IMG/VR virus record: IMGVR_UViG_3300044625_000798
Location: 1-37,901 of that record
Strand: one strand, 5' to 3'
Origin: a virus
DNA: 37,901 bases
Each line of letters starts with the position of its first letter. Position 1 is the stretch's first letter. Positions 29,520 to 37,050 of this stretch are shown one piece after another. Under the pieces are notes generated by a model. It ran no database searches, was not told the origin of the DNA, and saw only the letters and a program-made list of their open reading frames with translations. The translations under genes and the position numbers were made by a program.

Positions 29520-29855
29520 TCAGTTGGGAGCCAGTTTGAACGTCGCGGCGTACCGTGCCACGTCGTTGACCTTCCCCTCAAGACGCAGCGTCTGGCAGAT
29601 GGCCTTCGCCGTGAACGTCAAGCCGCCGCCGCTGATGTCGAGCGTGGCTTTCTTGCCGTACTGGGCCAGACTGATCTGCGCCGTCGAGAGGCACGAGATG
29701 TCTATAGCACCCATGTCCAGCGACCAGCCGGCCGGCGAGTGCGTGCCGCCGCGGTACGTCGGCAAACTGCCGCCGACGAGCACCTTGATCTCGGTGACCT
29801 CACCGAGCTCGACGGTATCCCACTTCGCCGTGACGCCCGTACATACTGTCGCCAT
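29520..29855 (-). CDS. Tail tube-like protein 2
   Basis: A 111-residue, strand-rich protein with GGAGG six bases before the ATG. EVTEIKVLVGGSLPTY, GWSLDMGAIDISCLSTAQIS and VARYAATFKLAPN have the alternating-strand look of a small tail-tube domain. It lies directly before the G/GT genes, the normal place of the major tail protein. A similar-sized protein is encoded just upstream, so one may be the tube and the other a paralogue, terminator or decoration protein. Confidence 0.6.
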   Translation of the reverse strand: MATVCTGVTAKWDTVELGEVTEIKVLVGGSLPTYRGGTHSPAGWSLDMGAIDISCLSTAQISLAQYGKKATLDISGGGLTFTAKAICQTLRLEGKVNDVARYAATFKLAPN

Positions 29856-29875
29856 GACGGGCCTCCGTCACGCGA

Positions 29876-30265
29876 CTACACGCGGGCGATGCGGATCGTC
29901 GCCTGCCCCCGGATCGCGTCGTTCACGGCCAGCGTCAGCGTGCTGGAGTTCACCGTGTAGGCCACGCCAGCCAGGAGCGACGTGCCGCCCGTGCTGATCG
30001 TGCAGGTTCCGGTCGCACCGTCCGCGATGATGCTCTTGCCGAGGTAGTCGAACTGGACCGAGCGGCCCGTGTCGGTCGTGCTGCCCTTCAGCGGGCGGTC
30101 AATCGTGGCGACCTGGGCACCCGTGGTGAGCCCGAGGTGCGATACGTCGATCTTCTCCTGGTCGGCGTTCGGGTCGTTGTAGGTGATGACGACGTTCGTG
30201 ATGGTGTAGTTGGTCGCGCCGAGCGCAAGCGACGTTCCGGCACCATCATGCGGCGTGGCTGACAT
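29876..30265 (-). CDS. Tail tube-like protein 1
   Basis: A 129-residue strand-rich protein: TSLALGATNYTITNVVITYN, KIDVSHLGLTTGAQVATIDR and a C-terminal TLTLAVNDAIRGQATIRIA. EKIDVSHLG followed by a GRSVQFDYLG region resembles compact major tail proteins. It sits between the DUF3168-like tail completion protein and the second tube-like protein. An AGGAG lies ten bases before the ATG. Confidence 0.65.
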   Translation of the reverse strand: MSATPHDGAGTSLALGATNYTITNVVITYNDPNADQEKIDVSHLGLTTGAQVATIDRPLKGSTTDTGRSVQFDYLGKSIIADGATGTCTISTGGTSLLAGVAYTVNSSTLTLAVNDAIRGQATIRIARV

Positions 30266-30278
30266 TTCTTCGATTCTC

Positions 30279-30698
30279 CTACGTTTCGGACCACATCACG
30301 GAATACGTCTGAGTGACGCTGTAGACTGGTGGCATTTCGCCGCCCGCCAACTGCACGAACCCGTCCGCCTCGTTGTCGAGGCTGACGTTCTTCACTACTA
30401 CCGAGTCTGTCTCAGCGGTGCCGTACCCATCCAGAACCCGACGGCACTTGTCGGCGAGGTCTCTTACTGCCTCGTAGGTCGTGGCGTAGATGTCCACCGT
30501 AAGGATCACGGTTGGCATTCCCATCGGGCCGGCGAGCGTGTGCTGCCGCTGGACGCCAGATCGCCGCCACGTCACGAACGGAAGGTCGGCGGTCGCGGGG
30601 GCGATGACCGGATAGACCCGCGTGCCGACCATCGCCGCTACGTCGGCGTCGGCGATCAAGGCGGACCGGCAGACCTGTTCGGGGCTCTTGAGCGGCAT
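30279..30698 (-). CDS. DUF3168-like tail completion protein
   Basis: A 139-residue protein. RSALIADADVAAMVGTRVYP, PFVTWRRSGVQRQHTL, VILTVDIYATTYEAVRDLAD and a C-terminal YSVTQTYSVMWSE fit the DUF3168/gp17-type tail completion family in length and strand order. Such proteins cap the tail at the head end. Its place between the HK97-gp10-like protein and the tail tube genes agrees. Confidence 0.8.
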   Translation of the reverse strand: MPLKSPEQVCRSALIADADVAAMVGTRVYPVIAPATADLPFVTWRRSGVQRQHTLAGPMGMPTVILTVDIYATTYEAVRDLADKCRRVLDGYGTAETDSVVVKNVSLDNEADGFVQLAGGEMPPVYSVTQTYSVMWSET

Positions 30699-30735
30699 AG
30701 GGCACTATGCCACGCCGCCTGGGGCTTCTTGCAGC

Positions 30736-31551
30736 CTAGCCAGGGCCGAGCGTGTCGGTGCCGGTCACGGAGCCGGAGTCGCGGATACGCAGGGCGTTCC
30801 ACGCCTCCAGCATCGTCAGGGAGAGTTCCCGCTGAAGGTACTCGGCCACGCGGGCCTGCGTCTGGTCGAACGCCGTCTGGACCGGGGGGCGTCCTGCGGT
30901 GCCGCCGGCCGGCATGGCGGGGATGACGATGGGCGTCTTTGACTTCTTGAAAAACGCCCGCGGATACGGCGGGTCGGTCTGGACCCGGCCGTCGGAGCCG
31001 GCCGACTTCTGGTCGAACTTGAACGGGCCGAGCTTGTTGAAGCTCGACGCGATATAGGCGTTCTGCCCGCTGACCCAGTGGACAACGCCCTTACCGCGAA
31101 CTGTCTCTTGCCGCCCGTTGCGGACCCGCGTGAATGGCTTCGTCGGCGAACGCCGCTGGTACGGCTCGTTCGAGAACTTCGAGACTGTCCGCTGCTGCGT
31201 GCCGAACTCCAGCCACCATTGATGGAAGCCGCGATCCGGCCCGGCACGCACGGAGCCGCCGGCCGCACTGGAACTGCCGGCCGCGCCGGCCCGCTGATAG
31301 CCCACGATGCCGACCGCCACACCGGTCTGCTTGTATTTGACGACCTTCTGTGCCACCGCTCGCCGAAGGTTCCCTGTCGGCCCGAGCGGCGTCACTTCGC
31401 GGAGCCGAAGGTAGAGCGGCAGGATCGCCTTCTCGATGGCGTCTCCGAGCTTCTCCGCGGCCTCGGCCTTCGGGAAGAATGACTGAATGTTGTCCCGAAG
31501 CGACCGCAGTTCGGTCGTGTCGATGCTCAACTGAACGCCGGCGACCGCCAT
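30736..31551 (-). CDS. HK97-gp10-like tail/neck component
   Basis: A 271-residue protein from the ATG at 31551 (AGGAG eight bases upstream). It shares one base with the preceding stop. The N-terminal half has the gp10 pattern (TTELRSLRDNIQSFFPKAEA, VTPLGPTGNLRRAVAQKVVK, and WLEFGTQQR). The middle and C-terminal parts hold an unusually long insertion (about residues 125-215), since typical members have about 110-160 residues. It belongs to the neck, between head closure and tail completion proteins. Confidence 0.75.
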   Translation of the reverse strand: MAVAGVQLSIDTTELRSLRDNIQSFFPKAEAAEKLGDAIEKAILPLYLRLREVTPLGPTGNLRRAVAQKVVKYKQTGVAVGIVGYQRAGAAGSSSAAGGSVRAGPDRGFHQWWLEFGTQQRTVSKFSNEPYQRRSPTKPFTRVRNGRQETVRGKGVVHWVSGQNAYIASSFNKLGPFKFDQKSAGSDGRVQTDPPYPRAFFKKSKTPIVIPAMPAGGTAGRPPVQTAFDQTQARVAEYLQRELSLTMLEAWNALRIRDSGSVTGTDTLGPG

Positions 31552-31868
31552 TAGGTCGTCTCCTGGCAGAGCAGTTCGTGCTCGCTCCGGTTGGCGTGCT
31601 CCAGAATCGAGACGATCTCCAGTGTGCGGCCCCGCCACGAAATCCGCATCTGCTGCGTCAGCCCCGTCAGATACCGCATCCGCACGCGGTGCGAGACCTC
31701 GGTCTGCTGCTGGCCGGCGAGCAAGAACTCTCGAGCCGTCACACCCTGAACGCTGGCCCACACTTCGGCAAACGTGGTGTCGTAGACCGGCACCATCTCG
31801 CCCATCGCGTTCTTCGTTTCGCGATAGGCCAGCACCGTAATCCGCTCGCGGAGGTCGCCGGCCTTCAT
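31551..31868 (-). CDS. Head closure / head-tail joining protein
   Basis: A 105-residue protein starting MKAGDLRERITVLAYRETKN, with EMVPVYDTTFAEVWASVQGV and LTQQMRISWRGRTLEIVSI. This is the classic layout of the SPP1-gp16-like head-tail joining family: an LR-RI start, a WA-V strand and an R-Y/R-R-G-R strand. The start overlaps the preceding stop by one base (TGATG). It should close the connector below the portal. Confidence 0.85.
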   Translation of the reverse strand: MKAGDLRERITVLAYRETKNAMGEMVPVYDTTFAEVWASVQGVTAREFLLAGQQQTEVSHRVRMRYLTGLTQQMRISWRGRTLEIVSILEHANRSEHELLCQETT

Positions 31869-32329
31869 CAGACGATGCTCCCCTCGCCGACGATGACGAG
31901 CTTGTATGTTGCCCCCACCGAGGACGCGATATAGAGCGTCCCAGCGGCCGTGCCGCCCGCCGTGGGATTCGTCACGAGCAGCATCCCGCCGGCCGGCACG
32001 CTGCCCGTGAACGCCCCGGTGAGCGTCAGCGTGGCACTGGCGTGGGTGTTCTCGACATAGAGCGTCTTGACGGCCGAAAACACAACCGACACAGCCGCGC
32101 CGTCGCGGGTGTCCGAGAGCGCCGAAAGCTGGAAGGTATCGGTGCCGCCCGAGGTCCGGTTGTCGCTGTAGATCAGTTGAGCTTGATTCGCTCCGTCGCC
32201 GTCGCTCAAGGCCAGAAAATAATCCGCCTTCGTCACGCGGGTGTTGCGGGCGATGTCGGCGGTGTCGGTTTCCAGGCCGACGATCCGGCAGAGAATCTCG
32301 GCAGACAGGCTCACGTGTAGCTTCCCCAT
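31868..32329 (-). CDS. Unknown head-tail region structural protein
   Basis: A 153-residue protein from the ATG at 32329, overlapping the connector gene by 19 bases. A short first half (MGKLHVSLSAEILCRIVGLE) is followed by many beta-strands rich in T, G, S and A (LYVENTHASATLTLTGAFTG, AAGTLYIASSVGATYKLVIV). This looks like a small beta-sandwich. A virion decoration or connector-associated role is suggested by position only. Confidence 0.55.
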   Translation of the reverse strand: MGKLHVSLSAEILCRIVGLETDTADIARNTRVTKADYFLALSDGDGANQAQLIYSDNRTSGGTDTFQLSALSDTRDGAAVSVVFSAVKTLYVENTHASATLTLTGAFTGSVPAGGMLLVTNPTAGGTAAGTLYIASSVGATYKLVIVGEGSIV

Positions 32330-32892
32330 GAGACGGTGTCGAGCAGCCGCATCGCAGCAACGGGCATCGCCCCGTCGCCACGCTTCTCGTAGAGTTCGTG
32401 AACGCACATAAGGATGGCCGACTTGACCCGCTGCGGCACGCTCGTGGTGTCGCCGTAGCCGGCCCACCACGTCACCGTCACGGAGTTCTGGTCGAGCAGG
32501 TGCGACGGCCACGAGCCGCCGTAGAGGTTGCGAATCACGCCCGGCGTCGCGTCCCGGTCTACCCGGTAGCTGGCACCGGAGAGCGTCGCGGTGCCTCCGG
32601 CGTCGCCGGTGACGTAGGTGATCGTAACCGCCGTGGCCGTGCCCGAGGCGATCATCGGCGGGCGGGGCAGTTCGATCTCGGCCGGAAACGCATCGAGCTT
32701 CATCACAAGCTGCTGCGTCACGAGAGCCCGGTCAAGGTAGTCCTCGACCCACTCGCGGGCGGTCGTGATGTACCCCTGGATCAAGGCATCGTCGGCCGAG
32801 GCATCGACGCGGCAGTGGGCCTTCGCCTCAGAGAGCGTGACCGGCTCGACGACGGGGGCTGTTGATCGCCGCAGGCTCCGGTAGCGTCTCAT
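32311..32892 (-). CDS. Head-tail connector protein (gp6-like)
   Basis: A 193-residue protein. PVTLSEAKAHCRVDASADDA and ITTAREWVEDYLDRALVTQQ are the hallmark N-terminal helices of gp6/phiE125-gp8-type connectors. A beta-insert (AVTITYVTGDAGGTATLSGA) and the final helix AILMCVHELYEKRGDGA follow. The ring sits below the portal. The ATG overlaps the preceding stop as ATGA, with an AGGAGG eleven bases upstream. Confidence 0.85.
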   Translation of the reverse strand: MRRYRSLRRSTAPVVEPVTLSEAKAHCRVDASADDALIQGYITTAREWVEDYLDRALVTQQLVMKLDAFPAEIELPRPPMIASGTATAVTITYVTGDAGGTATLSGASYRVDRDATPGVIRNLYGGSWPSHLLDQNSVTVTWWAGYGDTTSVPQRVKSAILMCVHELYEKRGDGAMPVAAMRLLDTVSWGSYT

Positions 32893-33092
32893 TCCCTGCG
32901 TCGCCTCCTGGGCGTGAGGTCGGCCGACTCGGCCACCGGCTCCACGCTTGCCGTCTCGATCAAGGCCTGCTGCGAGTCCCGCACCTCGGTGGCATACTCC
33001 CACGCGATGAGGCTTTGGGCCTGCCGCTCGGGAAGGTCAACCACCTCGCCGGGCTTGTAGGCACCGTGCGGTCGCTTCATTCGTATTTTCAT
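32889..33092 (-). CDS. Small head-region protein
   Basis: A 67-residue protein: MKIRMKRPHGAYKPGEVVDL, PERQAQSLIAWEYATEV and a basic end (LTPRRRRRE). The first 40 residues look like a small beta-hairpin followed by a helix, as in short phage proteins found between capsid and connector genes. Both ends overlap neighbours as ATGA, so it is translated from a tightly coupled message. Function is unknown. Confidence 0.6.
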   Translation of the reverse strand: MKIRMKRPHGAYKPGEVVDLPERQAQSLIAWEYATEVRDSQQALIETASVEPVAESADLTPRRRRRE

Positions 33093-33826
33093 TCGTCACC
33101 CACCTTCCATGCAGCCTTCGGCGGCTTTCGGGTTTCCTGCCACTCGTTGCAATACTGGAAAACCGGCTTCCCCAGCTCCTGGCTGGGCCATGTGATGACG
33201 TACTCGCCGTGCCCGATGCAGACTCGTGGCGTGACGTAGAGCCGGTTTCCGCAGGCTTTGAACGCCTTCCAGAACGAGATGTCGGAGTCCACGCGGCCAT
33301 CGCCCCACGAGCCGGTCGGATCGGGCTGCTCGTGGAACCACGGCTTCGCCATCCGCCGCAGGGCGGAGGTCGAAATGATCGTGCAGCCGAAGTGTGCGGT
33401 GTCGACCTGTTGCACCGGATGGCCGAACCACTCCCGCGGCACCTGGGTCACGCCGCCGGGGGGCGGATTGTCGAGCGTGTCGAGGAGCGTGAGCATCGGT
33501 CTGCCGTCCTCTCGCTTCGTCTGGAGCGGGGCAAGGGCATCGCACTGGAACGTCATGGCGAGGGCGAACAGATGTTCGATATTCTCGCGGCTCACAAAAC
33601 TGTCCATGTCGAGCGTGATTATGTACTCCGTCGTCGGCTCAAATTTTTCGAGCATCCGCGTGAGAACCTGAGACCAGAACGCACCTTGTCCTAGCGTCGG
33701 GCGAATGTGCAGCGGCATCATCGCTTCGATGAAGCCGAAGATGTTGATGAGCGGCCCGAACCGCGGCCCCGAGAGGATCGCCTCGCACCGCACCTCGACC
33801 GCCGAATCGCCGACCTTGACGAGCAT
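33089..33826 (-). CDS. Glycosyltransferase inserted in the head-tail module
   Basis: A 245-residue protein. YIITLDMDSFVSRENIEHLF (about residues 68-87) holds the DxD of a GT-A-type glycosyltransferase. Upstream is a nucleotide-binding half (VEVRCEAILSGP), and downstream HFGCTIISTSALRRMAKPWF and GRVDSDISFWKAFKACG fit the acceptor-side and catalytic regions. It overlaps the small gene below and follows a hairpin after the decoration gene. A glycosyltransferase within the capsid-connector block is unusual and points to glycosylation of a virion protein or a horizontally acquired accessory gene. Confidence 0.75.
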   Translation of the reverse strand: MLVKVGDSAVEVRCEAILSGPRFGPLINIFGFIEAMMPLHIRPTLGQGAFWSQVLTRMLEKFEPTTEYIITLDMDSFVSRENIEHLFALAMTFQCDALAPLQTKREDGRPMLTLLDTLDNPPPGGVTQVPREWFGHPVQQVDTAHFGCTIISTSALRRMAKPWFHEQPDPTGSWGDGRVDSDISFWKAFKACGNRLYVTPRVCIGHGEYVITWPSQELGKPVFQYCNEWQETRKPPKAAWKVGDE

Positions 33827-33848
33827 GGGTTTTCGCTTTCCAGAAATG

Positions 33849-33883
33849 AGAAACGGCGGGGAGGCTCGCGCCTTCCCCGCCGT
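33849..33883 (-). terminator. Hairpin before the head-module glycosyltransferase
   Basis: ACGGCGGGGA pairs with TCCCCGCCGT with a few more pairs inside. On the minus strand it is followed by TTTCTCATTTC. It could reduce transcription from capsid genes into the connector genes. Confidence 0.55.
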
Positions 33884-33909
33884 CTACTCTGCTCGTCGTG
33901 TCAAGCGGA

Positions 33910-34359
33910 TCAGCCGGCCGCCTGGGTGTTCACGCCCTTGTCGGATGCCGAGGTCGGCCCGGCCTCGCCCTTGCTCAGACGGGCGGTCGTGATGACGCCG
34001 CACGTCGAAGCCGGAGTCGCGTAGACCGTGAGGTACCGACGCTTGCCCCGAAGGTCGATGTCGAACCGATGGGCGTAGCCGACGCCAGCGGTGGCCGTCG
34101 AGCCGGCGGCGACCGTGAAGTCGGTGCCGGCGACGAACCCGCTGATGTTGGTCTGGCCCGACCCGGCCACGTCGCTCTGCGCCACCCGCAGCACCGTGGC
34201 GGCGGTCGTGGGACCGGTCGCCGAGGTGAACGGGCTGAACAGCACGTCGATCGACGCATGGGCGAAACCAAGCGTGTCGATCTCGACGGAGTGGGTCGCG
34301 GTCAGGGCCACCGAAGTCTCGGCCTTGCTGACGCTCTTGCTAGCAGCAACGTGGTTCAT
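33910..34359 (-). CDS. Possible capsid decoration protein
   Basis: A 149-residue, A/T/S/G-rich beta protein directly after the major capsid gene, the common place of decoration or cement proteins. FDIDLRGKRRYLTVYATPAS and THSVEIDTLGFAHASIDVLF suggest a beta-sandwich similar in layout to bacteriophage head-stabilising or hub-like proteins. An AGGAG lies eleven bases before the ATG. Family is not certain. Confidence 0.6.
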   Translation of the reverse strand: MNHVAASKSVSKAETSVALTATHSVEIDTLGFAHASIDVLFSPFTSATGPTTAATVLRVAQSDVAGSGQTNISGFVAGTDFTVAAGSTATAGVGYAHRFDIDLRGKRRYLTVYATPASTCGVITTARLSKGEAGPTSASDKGVNTQAAG

Positions 34360-34392
34360 GGATCAAGAATCTCCTAGAGAGGGTCAGGTGAA

Positions 34393-35760
34393 TCAGCCGA
34401 ACTTGAGAGCCACAACCGGGCCGGCCTTGCTGGTCGATCCGAGGTCGTTCACGACCATCGCGTTCCGCGTGGTGGCGAAGGTGAGGGTCTGATCGAACTC
34501 GATGTACCGCTCGCTGGCGGTCTTGATCGAGATCGCCCGGCGCTCGCCGAAGATCGCGGCCTGCGACAGGTCGCCGAACAGGGCCGCCACCTGGCCGGTC
34601 GTGCCGGTCAGAGCCGAGGTCATCGGCTGCACCAGCGTGACGGGGTAGCCGAGGAACTGCTCCCCGAAACCGGCAGCGACGTTGTCGTTGCTGTTGCCGC
34701 CCGCGTTGCCGGTTCCGCCAGGAAGCATGGCGAGCCGCAGCATCGCGGCACCCCAGCCGGCCGGAGAGATGTACCACCGGCAGTTCCGGTTGCGGGCGTA
34801 CAGCGGCAGCCTGGCGAGCAGGTCGGTGAAGTTGTTCATGGTCAGCGAACCGAAGGTCTGATTGCTCGTGGCAGTCACGACCGACGCCGAGTAGGCCGAC
34901 TGAAGAACCTTCGTCGCCACGCCCGTCACGCCGTGGTAGGCGAGCGTGCCGTCACCGATGAAGCCCGCGTTGTCGAAGGCTTCGCTGAACGCCTGGGCCG
35001 TCTCGACCGCCATCGCGTCAGCCAGGTCGATGACCGAGTCTTCGAGCAGCGAGTTCGAGGTGCGGTTCGCCACGCCCCAGATCTTCGCCGTGAGCTCGAC
35101 GTTGTCGAACGTCACGTCCGAAGCCGTCACCTCGACGTTCTCGCCAACCGGGCGAGCCGTGAGGCCACCCGTCCGACGAGCGTAGACGAGGGTGTCGGAG
35201 GTCATATTGACCCGCTTCGCCTGCTGCGGGAACACGCCGAACTCCTCGACGAGCCGGATGATCTCGGACGACAGCTCGGGAGCCGTCAGCACACCGCCGA
35301 GCGAATTGACACCGGCACCCTGCACGCGGCTCTCGACGCCGTGATCCTTGCACCACCGTCGGGCCTCGGCATCGCCGAAAACGTAGCCCTTGATGTGCAT
35401 ACCCGCACGGTACGCGGACTCCGACGACCGGAACGCCTTCAGGGGGCCGTGCGACTTCGGCACGGCGTACTCTCTCTTCTCCACGTCGGGCTCCTTCGCC
35501 TCGGGGGTCTCGATCGCCTTGGCCGGTGCGGAACGCTCCAGCACGGCACGCAGTTCGACGTTCTTCGCGGCGACCCGCTGGAGGAACTCAATCCGCTCGC
35601 GGAGCTTGTCGGCGCGGGACTCAAGGGACCGGAGCGAAGCTTCCTGCTCCTCGGTCATGGGCTCGGCGGGGGCGTCGCCCTCGGGGGCTTCCTCGCTCAT
35701 CGCTTCCATCTCGGCGACAACCGAGGCCAACTCGTCGAGCAGTGCCTTGATCTTGTCCAC
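34393..35760 (-). CDS. Major capsid protein, HK97 fold
   Basis: A 455-residue protein starting at GTG 35760 (AGGAG eight bases upstream). Residues 1-90 are an acidic/basic coiled coil (IKALLDELASVVAEMEAMSE, LESRADKLRERIEFLQRVAA), the delta scaffold domain normally removed by the prohead protease. The HK97 core follows: VLTAPELSSEIIRLVEEFGV, ARPVGENVEVTASDVTFDNV, WGVANRTSNSLLEDSVIDLA and the C-terminal strands RYIEFDQTLTFATTRNAMVV. Length and order are typical. Confidence 0.93.
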   Translation of the reverse strand: MDKIKALLDELASVVAEMEAMSEEAPEGDAPAEPMTEEQEASLRSLESRADKLRERIEFLQRVAAKNVELRAVLERSAPAKAIETPEAKEPDVEKREYAVPKSHGPLKAFRSSESAYRAGMHIKGYVFGDAEARRWCKDHGVESRVQGAGVNSLGGVLTAPELSSEIIRLVEEFGVFPQQAKRVNMTSDTLVYARRTGGLTARPVGENVEVTASDVTFDNVELTAKIWGVANRTSNSLLEDSVIDLADAMAVETAQAFSEAFDNAGFIGDGTLAYHGVTGVATKVLQSAYSASVVTATSNQTFGSLTMNNFTDLLARLPLYARNRNCRWYISPAGWGAAMLRLAMLPGGTGNAGGNSNDNVAAGFGEQFLGYPVTLVQPMTSALTGTTGQVAALFGDLSQAAIFGERRAISIKTASERYIEFDQTLTFATTRNAMVVNDLGSTSKAGPVVALKFG

Positions 35761-35870
35761 GGCGACATCTCCTAGTTCGATTCGTGGCGACGCGGACGCA
35801 TCGCCTACGGTCAAACCTATGGGTCGCAGTGGGCACCCATGCAGACACAGGACGGGCGACAGTAAAGAAC
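35761..35870. other. Intergenic leader of the capsid gene
   Basis: This 110-base gap holds the capsid ribosome binding site, and an ATGGGT...ACCCAT hairpin around 35818-35840. A TTGACC is visible on the minus strand without a matching -10. No gene is seen. Confidence 0.4.
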
Positions 35871-36044
35871 TCAGGCGACCTTCACGCGGCGAATCTCGTT
35901 CGCCGGGAGGATGTGCTTGTCCGTGTTGCCGCACCGCTGGCAACGTAGATAGCGAGTCTGGTACTCGCCCGACCGCTGGCTCGATGCAACGACGAGCCGT
36001 CCTTCGCGGCAGCGTGGACAGGGATCGCCTGACTTAGCGGCCAT
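35871..36044 (-). CDS. 57-residue zinc-ribbon protein
   Basis: A short frame, MAAKSGDPCPRCREGRLVVA..., with CPRC and a second CQRC separated by about 23 residues. This is a typical four-cysteine zinc ribbon that could bind DNA or RNA. GAGG lies four bases before the ATG, and the start overlaps the protease end by 11 bases. Small zinc ribbons between protease and capsid are rare but seen. The role is unknown. Confidence 0.6.
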   Translation of the reverse strand: MAAKSGDPCPRCREGRLVVASSQRSGEYQTRYLRCQRCGNTDKHILPANEIRRVKVA

Positions 36045-37050
36045 GCTGCCTCAGAAACTCTTTGATGTCAGCGACTCGGCTGATGGTCCCGGTGTGTCTT
36101 GCGATTGTGAACGCCTGCCGCTGAAGGAACTTGTCAAACGACCGCTGGGCCACCGTCACGTCGGCGTCGGGATACGCCGGAAACGTCACCGGACCCACGT
36201 CCAAGAGCGAGTCGATGCGGGTGATCGTCCGCACGCTACGACCGTCCTCGATAGCCCACGAATCGCCGCCGCTCGGAACGGTGAACGAGAATGACGAGCC
36301 CTTCACGATTCCCGCCCGAATGTTGCTGGCGATGTCCCGCCCGTAGGTCGTGTCGGGCACCGGGAACTCGTACCGCAGACCCACCTCGTCCACGCTCATC
36401 GACAGCGTGCCGGGGTAGCGGGCGAGCGGGTAGTTCGCGTCGTGGTTCCAGAGCGCCCGCGTCTCCAGCGGCTTTTTGCGACCGCGTCGCTCCGCGACGA
36501 TGCCGAAGGCACGCGGGTCAATCCGCTCGATGAACTCACCGTTCAGTTCGAGCGAGTTGACGCCGAACTTGGCCGCGTAGCCCACGATATATTCCCGCTC
36601 GCTGCCGTCTTCGGCGCTGCGGCTCTCGACCGCCAACAGCGGCACCGCCGACTCCACTTCGTCAATTGCCAGACTGCGTCGCTCGATGTTCATCGTCATG
36701 CTCCTTGCGTTCTCGTCTGCTGCCTCGATCTGCTTGGTCAACTTGCTCGCCCACGCCTGCCCCGGATCGCCGCCCCACAGAGCCCACGCGATTCGGCCCG
36801 CGCTCGGAAAGCCGTTCTGGCTGGGGCTCCACCCTTCGCCTTGCTTGTCCACCTCGTGCCGGGCGAAGTAGCTCGCCATCCGCTTCGCGGTGTCGGGTGA
36901 GATGTTCGTGCCGTTCGATAGGTCTCTCGCGCGGGCAACGCCGACTGCCGTGCCGCCGCGTCCGTACTCGCTTCGCCAATCGAGCCCCTTCTGTGCCTCA
37001 CTCCGCACGCCAGCCGGGGGCGTGAAGTCGATGTGGTCATATTTCGCCAT
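36034..37050 (-). CDS. HK97-family prohead protease with extra N-terminal domain
   Basis: A 338-residue protein from the ATG at 37050 (AAGG upstream, 14-base overlap with the portal gene). Residues about 120-290 are the prohead protease: EYIVGYAAKFGVNSLELNGE, TRALWNHDANYPLARYPGTL (catalytic His) and GIVKGSSFSFTV (catalytic Ser). Residues 20-105 carry a separate phage domain (GVARARDLSNGTNISPDTAK, RIAWALWGGDPGQAWASKL). An internal ATG at 36693 has AAGGAG seven bases upstream and would give a protease-only form of 219 residues. It cleaves the delta domain of the capsid protein. Confidence 0.88.
   Translation of the reverse strand: MAKYDHIDFTPPAGVRSEAQKGLDWRSEYGRGGTAVGVARARDLSNGTNISPDTAKRMASYFARHEVDKQGEGWSPSQNGFPSAGRIAWALWGGDPGQAWASKLTKQIEAADENARSMTMNIERRSLAIDEVESAVPLLAVESRSAEDGSEREYIVGYAAKFGVNSLELNGEFIERIDPRAFGIVAERRGRKKPLETRALWNHDANYPLARYPGTLSMSVDEVGLRYEFPVPDTTYGRDIASNIRAGIVKGSSFSFTVPSGGDSWAIEDGRSVRTITRIDSLLDVGPVTFPAYPDADVTVAQRSFDKFLQRQAFTIARHTGTISRVADIKEFLRQHGR

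Noticed and set aside
34393-35943. Longer N-terminal extension of the capsid protein to 35943
   Set aside because: The GTG at 35760 has a clear AGGAG at correct spacing and begins the delta-domain coiled coil. The extension has unlike composition.
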